Source of the DNA: Desulfovibrio sp.
GTDB taxonomy: Bacteria; Desulfobacterota; Desulfovibrionia; Desulfovibrionales; Desulfovibrionaceae
Assembly (NCBI GenBank): GCA_031284485.1
Contig: JAISZT010000137.1
Location: forward strand, 1 to 33,117
DNA: 33,117 nt
Direction: 5' to 3'
Shown piece after piece: positions 7,617 through 16,486 of the stretch. The notes below the pieces were generated by a model, which was not told the DNA's origin, ran no database searches, and saw only the letters and a list, made by a program, of their open reading frames with translations. The position numbers and the translations under genes were made by a program. Numbering within the stretch: the stretch's first letter is position 1; each line of letters starts with the position of its first letter.

Positions 7617-9608
7617 TTATGGCAGCATGGAAAGCGGCACGCGGTATACCCATTCACTGCGATCCGCCGCGCCGAAGCCTTCCCAGTTTTTATTGTCCCT
7701 GTCGTATTCCTCATAGCGTCGGATGCGCGCTTCAATATGGTTGATGATCTCGTTTTGTTCCCCAAGGCTCAGGCTTGCCCAGTCCTCCTCGGTCAGGTTC
7801 ATAAGACGGCTTTTGTAGGGCAGTCCGTCCAGAAATTCGCCCATGACGCCTGCCTGTGCAAGGTTCTTTGCCGGGGAGTTCACAAAACTGTTCGGATCGC
7901 GCGTCATCTGGGCCGCGGCGGAAAGAATGCTCTGGAAAAAATTCTGGGTTGTGTCGTTGATGAGTGATTGCCGCGCCTTTTCCAGGATGGCCTTCAACTG
8001 TTCGCGCAACTGGCTCAACTGTGTTTTGCTCACCAGCAGGGCAGGTTCGATGGCAAGGACGGGTTGGGCCTGCGGGTTGTCGGCAAGCTTTTCCAGATCG
8101 GCGTCCGCCACCCAGGCCTTCACCACGCTTGGGGCGCGCGCGTCATCCCTGTTGCCGAAAAATTGCAGTTGCATGGCATAGCCAGTGGATTCGGCGATGC
8201 GGGCCGCTTCTTCTTCAGGCGTTGCCGCTTTGATCGACTTGGCTTTTTGCGGCGCGGGAAGCATCTTTCCCTCTGCGGTTGCCGTGACCAGCTTGTCATA
8301 GCCCCTGGCAAGCGTTCTTCCCACGCTGTCAAAAGCCGCGGCACCTTTTGCGGGGGTGGAGGCATCCAGCGCAAGGTAGCTCGACTGATTGTCGGACTGC
8401 ATGGAAAGTGTTCTGTAGGCTTTTTCCGCCTTCGCGTGGTTGTTGTTTTTACCGCCCGCGGGAGATTTTATATGCGCGACAGTGAGGTATATGCGATTGG
8501 ATTTGAGATAGTCCGCCAGCACTTCGGCACTCATTTGCGTACCGGAATCTTTGTCGCCCGCGCTCAGCGGCCCGGCATCCGTGAGCAGCAGCATGATGCG
8601 GGAGCCGAAACTGTCCCAGCTCAGGGAATCAACCGCCATTTTAACGCCCGCAAAAGAATCTTCGTCAAAGGAGTGTGTGGCGACCGCCGCTTCCTCCACC
8701 TGGGCGAGCGCCTTTTCCAATTCGGCGCGCTGTTTGACGTTTTTGAAGTCGGAAACGACTTTCGCCAAATACTGTATATTGGGCGTACGGCTTGTGCTGT
8801 TGCGAAAAGCGACGACGGCAATGGATATTTTATCTCCGTGCGGATTTTTTTCCAATTCGTCATAAATCGTCTGCACAAGTTTCATTGTCTGGTCTATGTA
8901 AGGTTTCATGGATATGGTGGTGTCAATGACAAAAACAAGGCCGGAGCGCAGTTGGGTGACAGTTGCCGGAGGGGAAGTGTCCTTCGCGCCGCTTATTCCG
9001 GGATCAATGGAGGCGATTTCAACAAGTTTTGTGCCGCTTTCCACAAAGGACGTGTCCACATCAAGCACGGGCAAAAGGTAAAAGTTTTTTTCGGATACGG
9101 ATTTGGCGGCTGGTTCGATGGCAATGACAGGGTAGTCCGGCGGCGGCGTTTTACCCTCCGACAGCAGTGCCCTGTATTGTCTTATTTTTTGTGACAGATT
9201 CTCGTCAGTGCATGTGCTTTCCAGCGCGTTGTGATCTCTGAAAAACAAGACGGGCTCGCGGCCCGAGCGGCCTGTAAACACCATGGTCAGCGCCTGATTC
9301 CAGAAAGTGGCCTTGCTTGCGTCAATCCATCCATCAGTCCGGTGATCCGTGACGCCGATTTCAAGGCGGTCATTGTCCTGCCCATAGACATAAAAAACGG
9401 TAAACGTCTTTATGTTTTTAATCTTCTGGGATTGCGGCCCGGAAACGTCGTAAAGCGCGGCGCCTGGATGGGAAACAACGCGTTGATACAGGGATTTTTT
9501 GCCTTCCTGCAGCAGGGGGCGTCTTTCCTGCGCGGTAGCCTGACAATCGATAGTCAGGACAAGCCCCAAGCAGCAGAGAATATATAAGAATAAACGATTG
9601 TACCGCAT
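7617..9608 (-). CDS. Exported von Willebrand factor A-domain protein with SH3-like N-terminus
   Basis: The ATG at 9608 is preferred to the ATG at 9620. GGAG lies 6 nt upstream of it, and the protein then starts with a signal sequence (hydrophobic 6-20, cleavage near AQE), giving 663 residues. Residues about 35-125 look like a bacterial SH3-type beta barrel (GAALYDVSG, TDGWIDASKA). Residues about 220-440 are a vWA domain: the MIDAS motif is DTTIS (229-233, a DxTxS variant of DxSxS), with a metal-ligand candidate in LLTDAGPLS (Asp344). The C-terminal 200 residues are helical with no recognised domain. vWA domains bind protein ligands through a divalent metal. In this operon it probably recruits or organises other periplasmic components. 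The TAATG junction with the preceding gene and the 1-nt gap to the ATPase gene mark one transcript. Confidence 0.8.
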   Translation of the reverse strand: MRYNRLFLYILCCLGLVLTIDCQATAQERRPLLQEGKKSLYQRVVSHPGAALYDVSGPQSQKIKNIKTFTVFYVYGQDNDRLEIGVTDHRTDGWIDASKATFWNQALTMVFTGRSGREPVLFFRDHNALESTCTDENLSQKIRQYRALLSEGKTPPPDYPVIAIEPAAKSVSEKNFYLLPVLDVDTSFVESGTKLVEIASIDPGISGAKDTSPPATVTQLRSGLVFVIDTTISMKPYIDQTMKLVQTIYDELEKNPHGDKISIAVVAFRNSTSRTPNIQYLAKVVSDFKNVKQRAELEKALAQVEEAAVATHSFDEDSFAGVKMAVDSLSWDSFGSRIMLLLTDAGPLSAGDKDSGTQMSAEVLADYLKSNRIYLTVAHIKSPAGGKNNNHAKAEKAYRTLSMQSDNQSSYLALDASTPAKGAAAFDSVGRTLARGYDKLVTATAEGKMLPAPQKAKSIKAATPEEEAARIAESTGYAMQLQFFGNRDDARAPSVVKAWVADADLEKLADNPQAQPVLAIEPALLVSKTQLSQLREQLKAILEKARQSLINDTTQNFFQSILSAAAQMTRDPNSFVNSPAKNLAQAGVMGEFLDGLPYKSRLMNLTEEDWASLSLGEQNEIINHIEARIRRYEEYDRDNKNWEGFGAADRSEWVYRVPLSMLP

Positions 9609-9619
9609 AACAGTCTCCA

Positions 9620-10699
9620 TTACTGATCTCGCGCAATGTCCTCAATCCAGGCCCTGGCCTCCGCATTGCCTTTGGCGTTTTCATCTTCCAGCCATTTTTT
9701 CAGATTTTGCATGGCCTGCGCCGCTTCCGGCCTTTGAGGGGCGACAGCGCCGTAGTTTCGCCATGCCTCGGCGGCGCTTTTGCGCAGACTTCCCCAGGCG
9801 GGCGTCAGGGGATCGGCTATTTTCGCCAGTTGCAGTTTCGCGTTCACATCGCCGTTTTGAGCAGCAAAATACAGAAGCCTGTATACGGAATCCTGAGTTT
9901 CCGACGACAACGCTTCCTGAGAAGCCGTGAGGGAGCGGGAGAGAGCCATGGCCCCTTGTACCGTGGGTGCGCCGCCAAGGTATTGGCGTACTTGTTCACG
10001 CGCGGAAAGCGGTTGTGCGGGATGTTGGACATCCTCTTTGGCCTGAGGCGGCTCCAGTGGCTGTTGCGGCGTTGATTCCTGCGTGTTCTGAGGTTGCTCG
10101 CCCGTCTGTGGCGGAGCTTCCTGCGGCTGTTCACGCAGGGCAAACCACCACACGGCAGTGCCGGCCAAAGCCAGCACAAGCAGGACGCCCACGGCGACAA
10201 GCCCGCCACGCTTTGTTTTTTCGGCCGGAGGGGGCGGTTCGGGCAACTCGTCTTGTGGCTCGGATTCCGGTAACGACGCTTCCGGCTCCGACAAAACTTC
10301 CGGTACCGGGGCTTGCTGCGCCGGATCAGGGCGCGGCGCGGCCATCTGAACAACGCCGGTTCCTGTCTGCAAGCCGCGATTGAGGTTGGTGATGGAAAAG
10401 ACCGAAGACTGGGTGGACATCCCTTCGGTATAAATTGTCAGACGGTAATTTTCATTGTCGTCCAGCGCGTCTGTGATGAACGGGCCGACGGATAATGTAA
10501 CCTCGGAACCGTTGGCGTGTTGACTGACCGGGCTGTGTTTTTCCTCGCCGCTTTGCCAGCCGGATTTTCCTAAAAATGTCTGGTCGCAAGCGCGGCACAA
10601 GCTGAACGTGTACTGTGCCGCTTTGCCGGAAATTTCGGAACAGACAAAGCAGGCGTAGCCGCGTCCGCGAGTCGCGTCATTGATGCAGTGGACTTTCAT
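9620..10699 (-). CDS. Zinc-ribbon, single-TM protein with C-terminal helical repeats
   Basis: The 359-residue protein starts at the ATG at 10699, 7 nt after AAGGA; a TTG just before it is unlikely. The cytoplasmic N-terminus has two CxxC pairs, CFVC (17-20) and CRAC (35-38), fitting a small zinc ribbon. A Pro/Glu-rich stretch (about 120-160) leads to a single transmembrane helix (about 165-187) preceded by KTKR, implying N-in/C-out. After a Gln/Pro-rich linker, residues about 230-359 are alanine-rich helices resembling Sel1/TPR-type repeats. The family is not recognised by name. The layout suggests a connector between the cytoplasmic SrfB/SrfC pair and the periplasm. The gene starts 20 nt after srfC and overlaps the vWA reading frame region only at its stop. 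Confidence 0.65.
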   Translation of the reverse strand: MKVHCINDATRGRGYACFVCSEISGKAAQYTFSLCRACDQTFLGKSGWQSGEEKHSPVSQHANGSEVTLSVGPFITDALDDNENYRLTIYTEGMSTQSSVFSITNLNRGLQTGTGVVQMAAPRPDPAQQAPVPEVLSEPEASLPESEPQDELPEPPPPAEKTKRGGLVAVGVLLVLALAGTAVWWFALREQPQEAPPQTGEQPQNTQESTPQQPLEPPQAKEDVQHPAQPLSAREQVRQYLGGAPTVQGAMALSRSLTASQEALSSETQDSVYRLLYFAAQNGDVNAKLQLAKIADPLTPAWGSLRKSAAEAWRNYGAVAPQRPEAAQAMQNLKKWLEDENAKGNAEARAWIEDIARDQ

Positions 10700-10719
10700 C
10701 AAAATTTCCTTTATGGTTC

Positions 10720-13437
10720 CTAATCCACCGGGACGGAGTCAATCGGCGGATGCAGCCGGTTGTGAATTGAAACCAGGATGTTTCCGAGCAGGGTATTTTG
10801 TTCACGGTCAAAGTTCCGCTCACCGTCAAAATCAATGTTGTCCATCATCAGGGCGTAGACGGCCCGCATCCAGTCCATGCACCACGTTTTTTCAAAAGGC
10901 GGCTGTATTTCCGAAAGTTGCGGAAAGTCCCGGACAGGTACTGGCGGCTCAAACAGCACATACTGTTTGCCGAGCATGGTCATGGCGCGTTCCTTTGCTG
11001 TGCGTTCCCGCGGATTGAAATTGAGCCAGCTTGTATAATTGTTCAGGATGGCGCTTGCATGGCCTACCTGTTGCCAGATGATATGTTCTTTTGCGATGTT
11101 CGCGTACGCCGCCGCTTTTTCCATGGATTTTTTCATGGCATCGGCAAGTTTCAGGCGGCTCACGCCAAGAACAAGTTCACCGATGAAACGGGACAGGTTT
11201 TTGGCGGGCAGCCCGTAGTACTGCTGGACAACAGGGTCATCGGAAAAGGCGTTTAATCTGTCGCACCAGGAACCGAGTATGAGTTCTGTAAAGTATTCAG
11301 CCTCACTCATGTGTTTTTTTACAGGAACATCAGTTTGTTGCGCGTCCGCCGACGCGGGAACGGGCAACGCCTCGTCGCCGAAAAGTTCGGCAAAGGCGTC
11401 CACGGCTTTTACACTGTCGCCTATATTGACATCCGGCTCTTCCGCATCGCTTTCAGATACGAGAAAACGCCGGCGCGCCTCAAAATACAGATCGTACAAA
11501 TCCTGATCGCGCACCACCATGTTCTGCAGAAATTCTCCCAGACGCTGATTTTGTAAAAGATGGGCAAACCCCGCCAGCAATTCTCTGGCAAAAATTTCTT
11601 TTTGTCTGCGCTCCTCTTCTTTATCATCGGTTTTGTAATACACGCCAAGGCGCGTTTGCATTTTTTGCTTGTAATCCTGCGCTACGGCAAGTAGCTGCGC
11701 CTGTTTGATAGCGGGATTGCACAAAGGGCGCAGGGCATTGCGCAAAAAGTCGATGCCCCCGTCATTCAGGCGCATGGCCGCTTCCCATGACGCCTCGGGG
11801 TTGACAAAATGTTGCGCGACAAGCTGACTGTTCAGAAAGGCCGAATGCAGGGCGTCAACAAGTTTTTGCGCGTCCGGGCGAATGCCCCTTTCCGTTTTGT
11901 CATCCGTTTCGTCATATTCCAGCACGGTTTTGAATTTAAAATTTGGATTGCGCAGCAAAAACAGATTTCTGAATTTATTGCTTGCTGTTTCGCCGTCCCA
12001 TTTGTGCGGCCAGTCGTGTTGCTTGCCAAAAAAATCAAGCAATGACGCGTGCAGGCGGTTATCCCAGCGTGACTCGACTGAGGGGGCGCCGGCCTTGTCT
12101 TCAAATTCCATATCAAATTTTGTAAGCACGAAGAAAAGCGCCACGTCCTTGCCTTTGCGGACCTCGGGCGTACTGCCGTGCGTGGAAAATATCCAGTCGT
12201 TGATGACACCGGGCAAATCCTGCACTTCCTGATTGCTCGGTCCTATGCATAACAGCATGCTGGTAAGCTCTTTTTCCGCGCAGTAACGCTGAAACAGGTA
12301 GGCTACCTTGCCGCGCAGGAAAAGTTCTTTTGACATGCCGCTTTTTTCAAGCTCTTTGCGCACGTCGCTGAATTTGTAGCGTGAGCGGTAGCCGGGAAAA
12401 TCCAGAAGATCGGTGTGTTCAAAATAGTCGTCCGGCATCTGATCCATGACGATAGTCAGTTCCGCTGTGAGCGCGGTGACTACGGATCGCGGCAGGGCGA
12501 CAGGTTTGCCTTCCCTGTTGTTGCAAATCTGTAATTCGGGTTCCGCGGTGTTTTCGCCAAGTCCGGCCAGCATGGCAACGTCAATGATACTGCCATTGCG
12601 CGGAATGAGGGCGTCAAGTCCGCAAAAAGCGTCCGCGGCGTATTCCAGCTTTTCCAGCGCCTGCAGAAGCAGGCACAACAAATCCGTGAATTGGGGAATT
12701 TCGTCCCAGATGAGACTGTAGAGTTTTGCCCGGTCGTACAGGTCGAGTTTTTGTCCCAGTTCCAGCGCCCTTGACCAGAAAACGCGGTTCAAGGCCTGCA
12801 TGCGCGGTTTGGCTTGAAAGTTCTTTGTCAGATATTCCTGCAAATCCTCCAGGGCGTCCAGATCAATATGCGCCGCTCCCGCTCCCGCTCCCTGCCGGGC
12901 CTGCACGGCGTCAAGCGCTCCGGTGATTGCCGCGTCGTCCGGTTCTTCCTTGTGTTCGCAGTCGGCATAATACGTATTGGCAATGATTTTTACCAGATCG
13001 GTTTCCGTAAGCAGGCGAATCTGCACCGGGTACCCCGGCGGCAGGGCGGCCGGACGCGTCATGGTAAAACGGGTGACAAGCCCTGTGGATTCCTTGCCGC
13101 CTTCGGGATTGATTTCGCTGATGAAGTCATGCGTCTGTTCGCCGAAAAGCGCCTGGAGCCCGCCCGAGCGGTCACGCGCGAGAGCGGAAATGAGATAGGA
13201 TTTTCCGGCCTGACTTGGGCCGAACACGCCCGCGCACATCTTGCGTTCTGCGGCGCGCGCGCACTGCATGAAGGCGCGTTTGCAGCGGCGCAGTTCTTTT
13301 TGCAGACCTTCCAGATCAAGTCTGACGACCTCCGCATTATTCTGCGCCCATGTTGCCGCGTTCGTCGTGATAGCCGCAAGATCAAGGCAGTGCGCGCCCA
13401 GTGTCTGCCTGGATATGTGCCTGACCGGTTCCGTCAT
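10720..13437 (-). CDS. srfC: SrfC-like dynamin-type P-loop GTPase
   Basis: The start is the ATG at 13437. A perfect GAGGAG lies 6 nt upstream and overlaps the TGA of srfB, so the extra 16 codons to 13485 are rejected. The 905-residue product matches the putative virulence factor SrfC family. The G1/P-loop is GPSQAGKS (73-80), G3 is DFPG (346-349) and G4 is TKFD (439-442). This indicates GTP binding, with an unusually long helical insertion of about 265 residues between G1 and G3. The C-terminal half is helical, as in dynamin-like proteins, and no transmembrane helix or signal peptide is seen, so it is cytoplasmic or peripheral on the membrane. In Salmonella the gene is linked to srfA and srfB. 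Molecular function has not been established to my knowledge. Confidence 0.85.
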   Translation of the reverse strand: MTEPVRHISRQTLGAHCLDLAAITTNAATWAQNNAEVVRLDLEGLQKELRRCKRAFMQCARAAERKMCAGVFGPSQAGKSYLISALARDRSGGLQALFGEQTHDFISEINPEGGKESTGLVTRFTMTRPAALPPGYPVQIRLLTETDLVKIIANTYYADCEHKEEPDDAAITGALDAVQARQGAGAGAAHIDLDALEDLQEYLTKNFQAKPRMQALNRVFWSRALELGQKLDLYDRAKLYSLIWDEIPQFTDLLCLLLQALEKLEYAADAFCGLDALIPRNGSIIDVAMLAGLGENTAEPELQICNNREGKPVALPRSVVTALTAELTIVMDQMPDDYFEHTDLLDFPGYRSRYKFSDVRKELEKSGMSKELFLRGKVAYLFQRYCAEKELTSMLLCIGPSNQEVQDLPGVINDWIFSTHGSTPEVRKGKDVALFFVLTKFDMEFEDKAGAPSVESRWDNRLHASLLDFFGKQHDWPHKWDGETASNKFRNLFLLRNPNFKFKTVLEYDETDDKTERGIRPDAQKLVDALHSAFLNSQLVAQHFVNPEASWEAAMRLNDGGIDFLRNALRPLCNPAIKQAQLLAVAQDYKQKMQTRLGVYYKTDDKEEERRQKEIFARELLAGFAHLLQNQRLGEFLQNMVVRDQDLYDLYFEARRRFLVSESDAEEPDVNIGDSVKAVDAFAELFGDEALPVPASADAQQTDVPVKKHMSEAEYFTELILGSWCDRLNAFSDDPVVQQYYGLPAKNLSRFIGELVLGVSRLKLADAMKKSMEKAAAYANIAKEHIIWQQVGHASAILNNYTSWLNFNPRERTAKERAMTMLGKQYVLFEPPVPVRDFPQLSEIQPPFEKTWCMDWMRAVYALMMDNIDFDGERNFDREQNTLLGNILVSIHNRLHPPIDSVPVD

Positions 13438-13447
13438 GAAAAACTCC

Positions 13448-16400
13448 TCAGAGAATGATGCCCGTGTCAAGCCAGGCGCCCTCATCCAGAGGCAATGTCT
13501 GAAGGCGTAACTCTATGTCCTTGATCTTTACCGGCGCACCGAACTGATCTGTGATCGCTTCAATGTGAAATTCGCCTTCATCCCGCTCTTTCCCCTCTGC
13601 CACAACGCCGAATTCATTTTCTTCAAGCTCCCGGACAGTTAAAGTCAGAGTGACGATGTACGGAGTTTTGCCGGAGGACGCCCGGCGCGCGTCTTCATTG
13701 GCAAAATCCAGCACATAGAAACGCGAGGTTGTCCAGCGCTCCACATCCAGCAGGCGAAAACCGACTGTGAGCGTGTTGGAAAAAGAGATGTCCCTGCTAT
13801 AGGTTTTTTCTTTTTTATCGTTTACATCCACTTCAAACCAGACTTTGGGTTTTTTGATCTGTCCGTTCACGTCCATTTCACCGATAAACCTGGCTGTTGA
13901 CTTCGGCACGATACCTGAGGAATCGCAGGAGAATCCTTCCAGATTTCCTTCGGCAAGAGAGCACAATATGCCGCCGACGACAACCGTTGTTTTGGGGTCG
14001 GTAATGACGCCTGATATGTCGGCAAAGGGATACCAAGTCCCCACCCTGTAACGGCTCATGGGCAGTATGCGGTCCGGCGGCAGAGGCAGTTTTGCCAGAA
14101 TGGCGGAAATGACGCCGTTCCAGCGGCTTGGACGGCCTGTGAGCAGCAGCATGTCGCAGTCGTAACGCTGGATGACTTCGCACAAATTGGACAGTGGGCC
14201 ACCCATGACTTCGCGCATGACGACGTCGATATTTTTGGGGATAACACGGATGAATGTGTCCATGACAGTGAAATTGTCATTGCCGCAGGCCTTGCGCGCG
14301 ACGGCGTCAATATAGGCGACGGCTGATTTTGAGGGCATGGGGTAGGGGATAAAGGGGCGTTCCCCGGTGTGGTTTTCGTCAAAAAAATCCCGCAGGGTGC
14401 AGGTAAAACTGGCTTCGCCAGCAGTGGTTTGAATTTTTTCGTAGGCGCTGAGAATGCACAGAGCCACAGGCGTGAGCAGTTGGCGGACGCACTGGGCGCG
14501 ATGATTGCGGTTTTCCTGAGAATTATCAATGACGTCTCTGCCAAAAAGCTGCTTGATCGTGCCAGCAGCGTGTGCGGAGCCTGCGTTTGTCAATGCGGCG
14601 CTGATAGCGGGCAGCACGGATGAGCGTATAACTTCGCGCACAATGTCGTCGCCCGCGATGTTGAAACCGTCCCTCAATTCAATGTGCGGGCGCAGGCGGG
14701 ATGAAGATCCCGCGTCGCTGACAAGTTCAAATGTGGTTACGGACAGATCTGTTGTGCCGCCGCCAACGTCAATGGCGGCAATGCGTATGCAGGGTTTGTC
14801 CGCGTATTGGCTGCGCGCGAACCCGGCAATATCGCAAAAAATTTGCGCGTCACCTTGATATTTTTTAAGAATTTCATTGTACACAAAGACAAGCTGTGTG
14901 CAGGTGGCTTCATCCCAGTTGCAGCGAAGCCTTGGGCTCAGGCGGTAGTCTTTGCCCAGAGAAGGTTTTGTATGATCCGGTATATAAAAATCTTTCCAGT
15001 TCAGAATTTCCCACAGTACACGTACGGCCCAGTTTGCCCAGCGCCGGTAAATACGTTGTTCCGCTATGGGCATTCCGGCGGGCACGGTCAAAATGACCTG
15101 CCGCAGACGGCGTGGCACATTAGGCAATTCGCGGCGTAAACGCTGCCCCGGTGAATTGATGGTTACAAGCGCCTGTTGCAGCACTTCCACAAGCAAAAAC
15201 ATCATCAGCGACGACCGAGTAAATCTGGAATCAAAGGCTATGTCCGTATCCTGCTGTTTCAGAATGGGATGATTGCGGAACAATTTATCATCCATGCAAC
15301 AGAGGGGGGTGCCGCTCTGATTGAGTACTCGTGGCATGGGACCGCGCGTAACCCGCGGTTCCTGATTGCCGCGCATGTTATAGCGCCAGCCCACCGTCCA
15401 GTCGCGTTCATCCCAGAGATAGCGTTTGGGGCTGGACATGCCGGTAATGCCTTCGGCGCACAGCGCCTGTGTGGAAAGCCGCGCCGCTTCAGGGCCTATG
15501 CGTACAGGCGACGGCCACAGGAAAGCGGGCGTTCTCCTTCCTGACTGACGGCTCAGGTTGTCATCGCCAAAATCGGCTTCCGAGAATTCAATGCGCGTTT
15601 CAAAGGGGTCGGTGTACACGTTTTCCGGTTGGTCAATATCGCGTAATTGCAAAAGATAGCTGTCGTTCAGATTGGTGCTGCGCTGGGTGCGGGTTTCGAC
15701 AAGCATGCCCGATGTGCGGGAATTCCCTATATCCAGCACAAGGTCAACGTCAATGGGCGTCTGTGCCGGTTTGATAACCTGAATTTCCAGTGTGCCCAGC
15801 GCTTTGCCAAGGACATCAAGCATGGTCAGGTAATTGGCGAGATAGGCAAGTTCCTGTTCGTCTTCATGGCGTTTGTTTCGGGATTTATAATTGTTCCAGA
15901 TATTTTTCAGCCAGTCGTCCACCCAAGGCTGATTCAGAAACCAGGCGTTGTCCCTGATTTTCAGGGCAAGGGCATATCCGGCGTGGGCTTCAACGTCCGC
16001 AGGAGAAACGGCAAAATAGTGTTCTGTGTCGCCAGGCGGGTCTTCCACAGTCATGTCAAAGGCAAGCACGATGCGCAATGTCTGCTCGTTGTCACGAATA
16101 ATGCGCGCGCGCGCCCAGTTTGCCGGGCCGCATTCAAAGTGGCAGCCGCCATCGTCCCATTTTTGATCGCGTTTTCTCAGAAAAGGTAAGGGCAGCCATG
16201 TTTTGAGCCACGAATCAAGACAATTTTTGGCATACACCTCAAAGATGCCCTGTCGCACCGGTTCTCCGGAAAGTTCATCCAGAATCGCGCCCTTTTCATC
16301 TTCCACAAGGCAATGCAGCACAAGTTTGCCGCTGTTCTCACCCACCCCCGGCCTTTCCTGAAAATAGCGGATATGCTTGGCAACGGCCTGGGTGGAAAAT

Positions 16401-16474
16401 ATAAAATCAAGGAACTGCGGCGTGGCTTCAGGAATCAGACTGACAACCTGTGGATATGTAGGAACAGAATACAT
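13448..16474 (-). CDS. srfB: SrfB-like actin/Hsp70-fold ATPase
   Basis: The 1008-residue protein belongs to the SrfB virulence-factor family and carries the ASKHA nucleotide-binding signatures: phosphate-1 DIGNSRTSG (248-256), a connect-like ILTVPAGMP (461-469), phosphate-2 DVGGGTTDLS (569-578) and adenosine motif LLLTGRPSRW (776-785). It should bind and hydrolyse ATP in the manner of Hsp70/actin/FtsA relatives. Residues 1-245 and the beta-rich 830-1008 flank the ATPase core and may carry the specific interactions. No signal peptide is present. GGAG stands 6 nt before the ATG, and the gene begins 12 nt after its upstream neighbour and is followed closely by srfC, so the two NTPases are made together. 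Confidence 0.88.
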   Translation of the reverse strand: MYSVPTYPQVVSLIPEATPQFLDFIFSTQAVAKHIRYFQERPGVGENSGKLVLHCLVEDEKGAILDELSGEPVRQGIFEVYAKNCLDSWLKTWLPLPFLRKRDQKWDDGGCHFECGPANWARARIIRDNEQTLRIVLAFDMTVEDPPGDTEHYFAVSPADVEAHAGYALALKIRDNAWFLNQPWVDDWLKNIWNNYKSRNKRHEDEQELAYLANYLTMLDVLGKALGTLEIQVIKPAQTPIDVDLVLDIGNSRTSGMLVETRTQRSTNLNDSYLLQLRDIDQPENVYTDPFETRIEFSEADFGDDNLSRQSGRRTPAFLWPSPVRIGPEAARLSTQALCAEGITGMSSPKRYLWDERDWTVGWRYNMRGNQEPRVTRGPMPRVLNQSGTPLCCMDDKLFRNHPILKQQDTDIAFDSRFTRSSLMMFLLVEVLQQALVTINSPGQRLRRELPNVPRRLRQVILTVPAGMPIAEQRIYRRWANWAVRVLWEILNWKDFYIPDHTKPSLGKDYRLSPRLRCNWDEATCTQLVFVYNEILKKYQGDAQIFCDIAGFARSQYADKPCIRIAAIDVGGGTTDLSVTTFELVSDAGSSSRLRPHIELRDGFNIAGDDIVREVIRSSVLPAISAALTNAGSAHAAGTIKQLFGRDVIDNSQENRNHRAQCVRQLLTPVALCILSAYEKIQTTAGEASFTCTLRDFFDENHTGERPFIPYPMPSKSAVAYIDAVARKACGNDNFTVMDTFIRVIPKNIDVVMREVMGGPLSNLCEVIQRYDCDMLLLTGRPSRWNGVISAILAKLPLPPDRILPMSRYRVGTWYPFADISGVITDPKTTVVVGGILCSLAEGNLEGFSCDSSGIVPKSTARFIGEMDVNGQIKKPKVWFEVDVNDKKEKTYSRDISFSNTLTVGFRLLDVERWTTSRFYVLDFANEDARRASSGKTPYIVTLTLTVRELEENEFGVVAEGKERDEGEFHIEAITDQFGAPVKIKDIELRLQTLPLDEGAWLDTGIIL

Positions 16475-16486
16475 TGTTTCTCCAGA

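Noticed and set aside
7968..9194. 408-codon plus-strand open frame opposite the vWA gene
   Set aside because: Its translation is rich in Arg, Cys, His and Phe without domain logic. The minus strand has a signal peptide, a vWA domain and operon spacing, so this is an antisense shadow.
7617..9608. Member of a vWA-MoxR or tellurium-resistance type ternary system
   Set aside because: No MoxR ATPase, TerD-like or VMAP-like gene is adjacent; the neighbours are Srf-type and ABC genes.
12814..13458. 214-codon plus-strand open frame
   Set aside because: Antisense to the P-loop region of srfC; no recognisable motif and no ribosome binding site.
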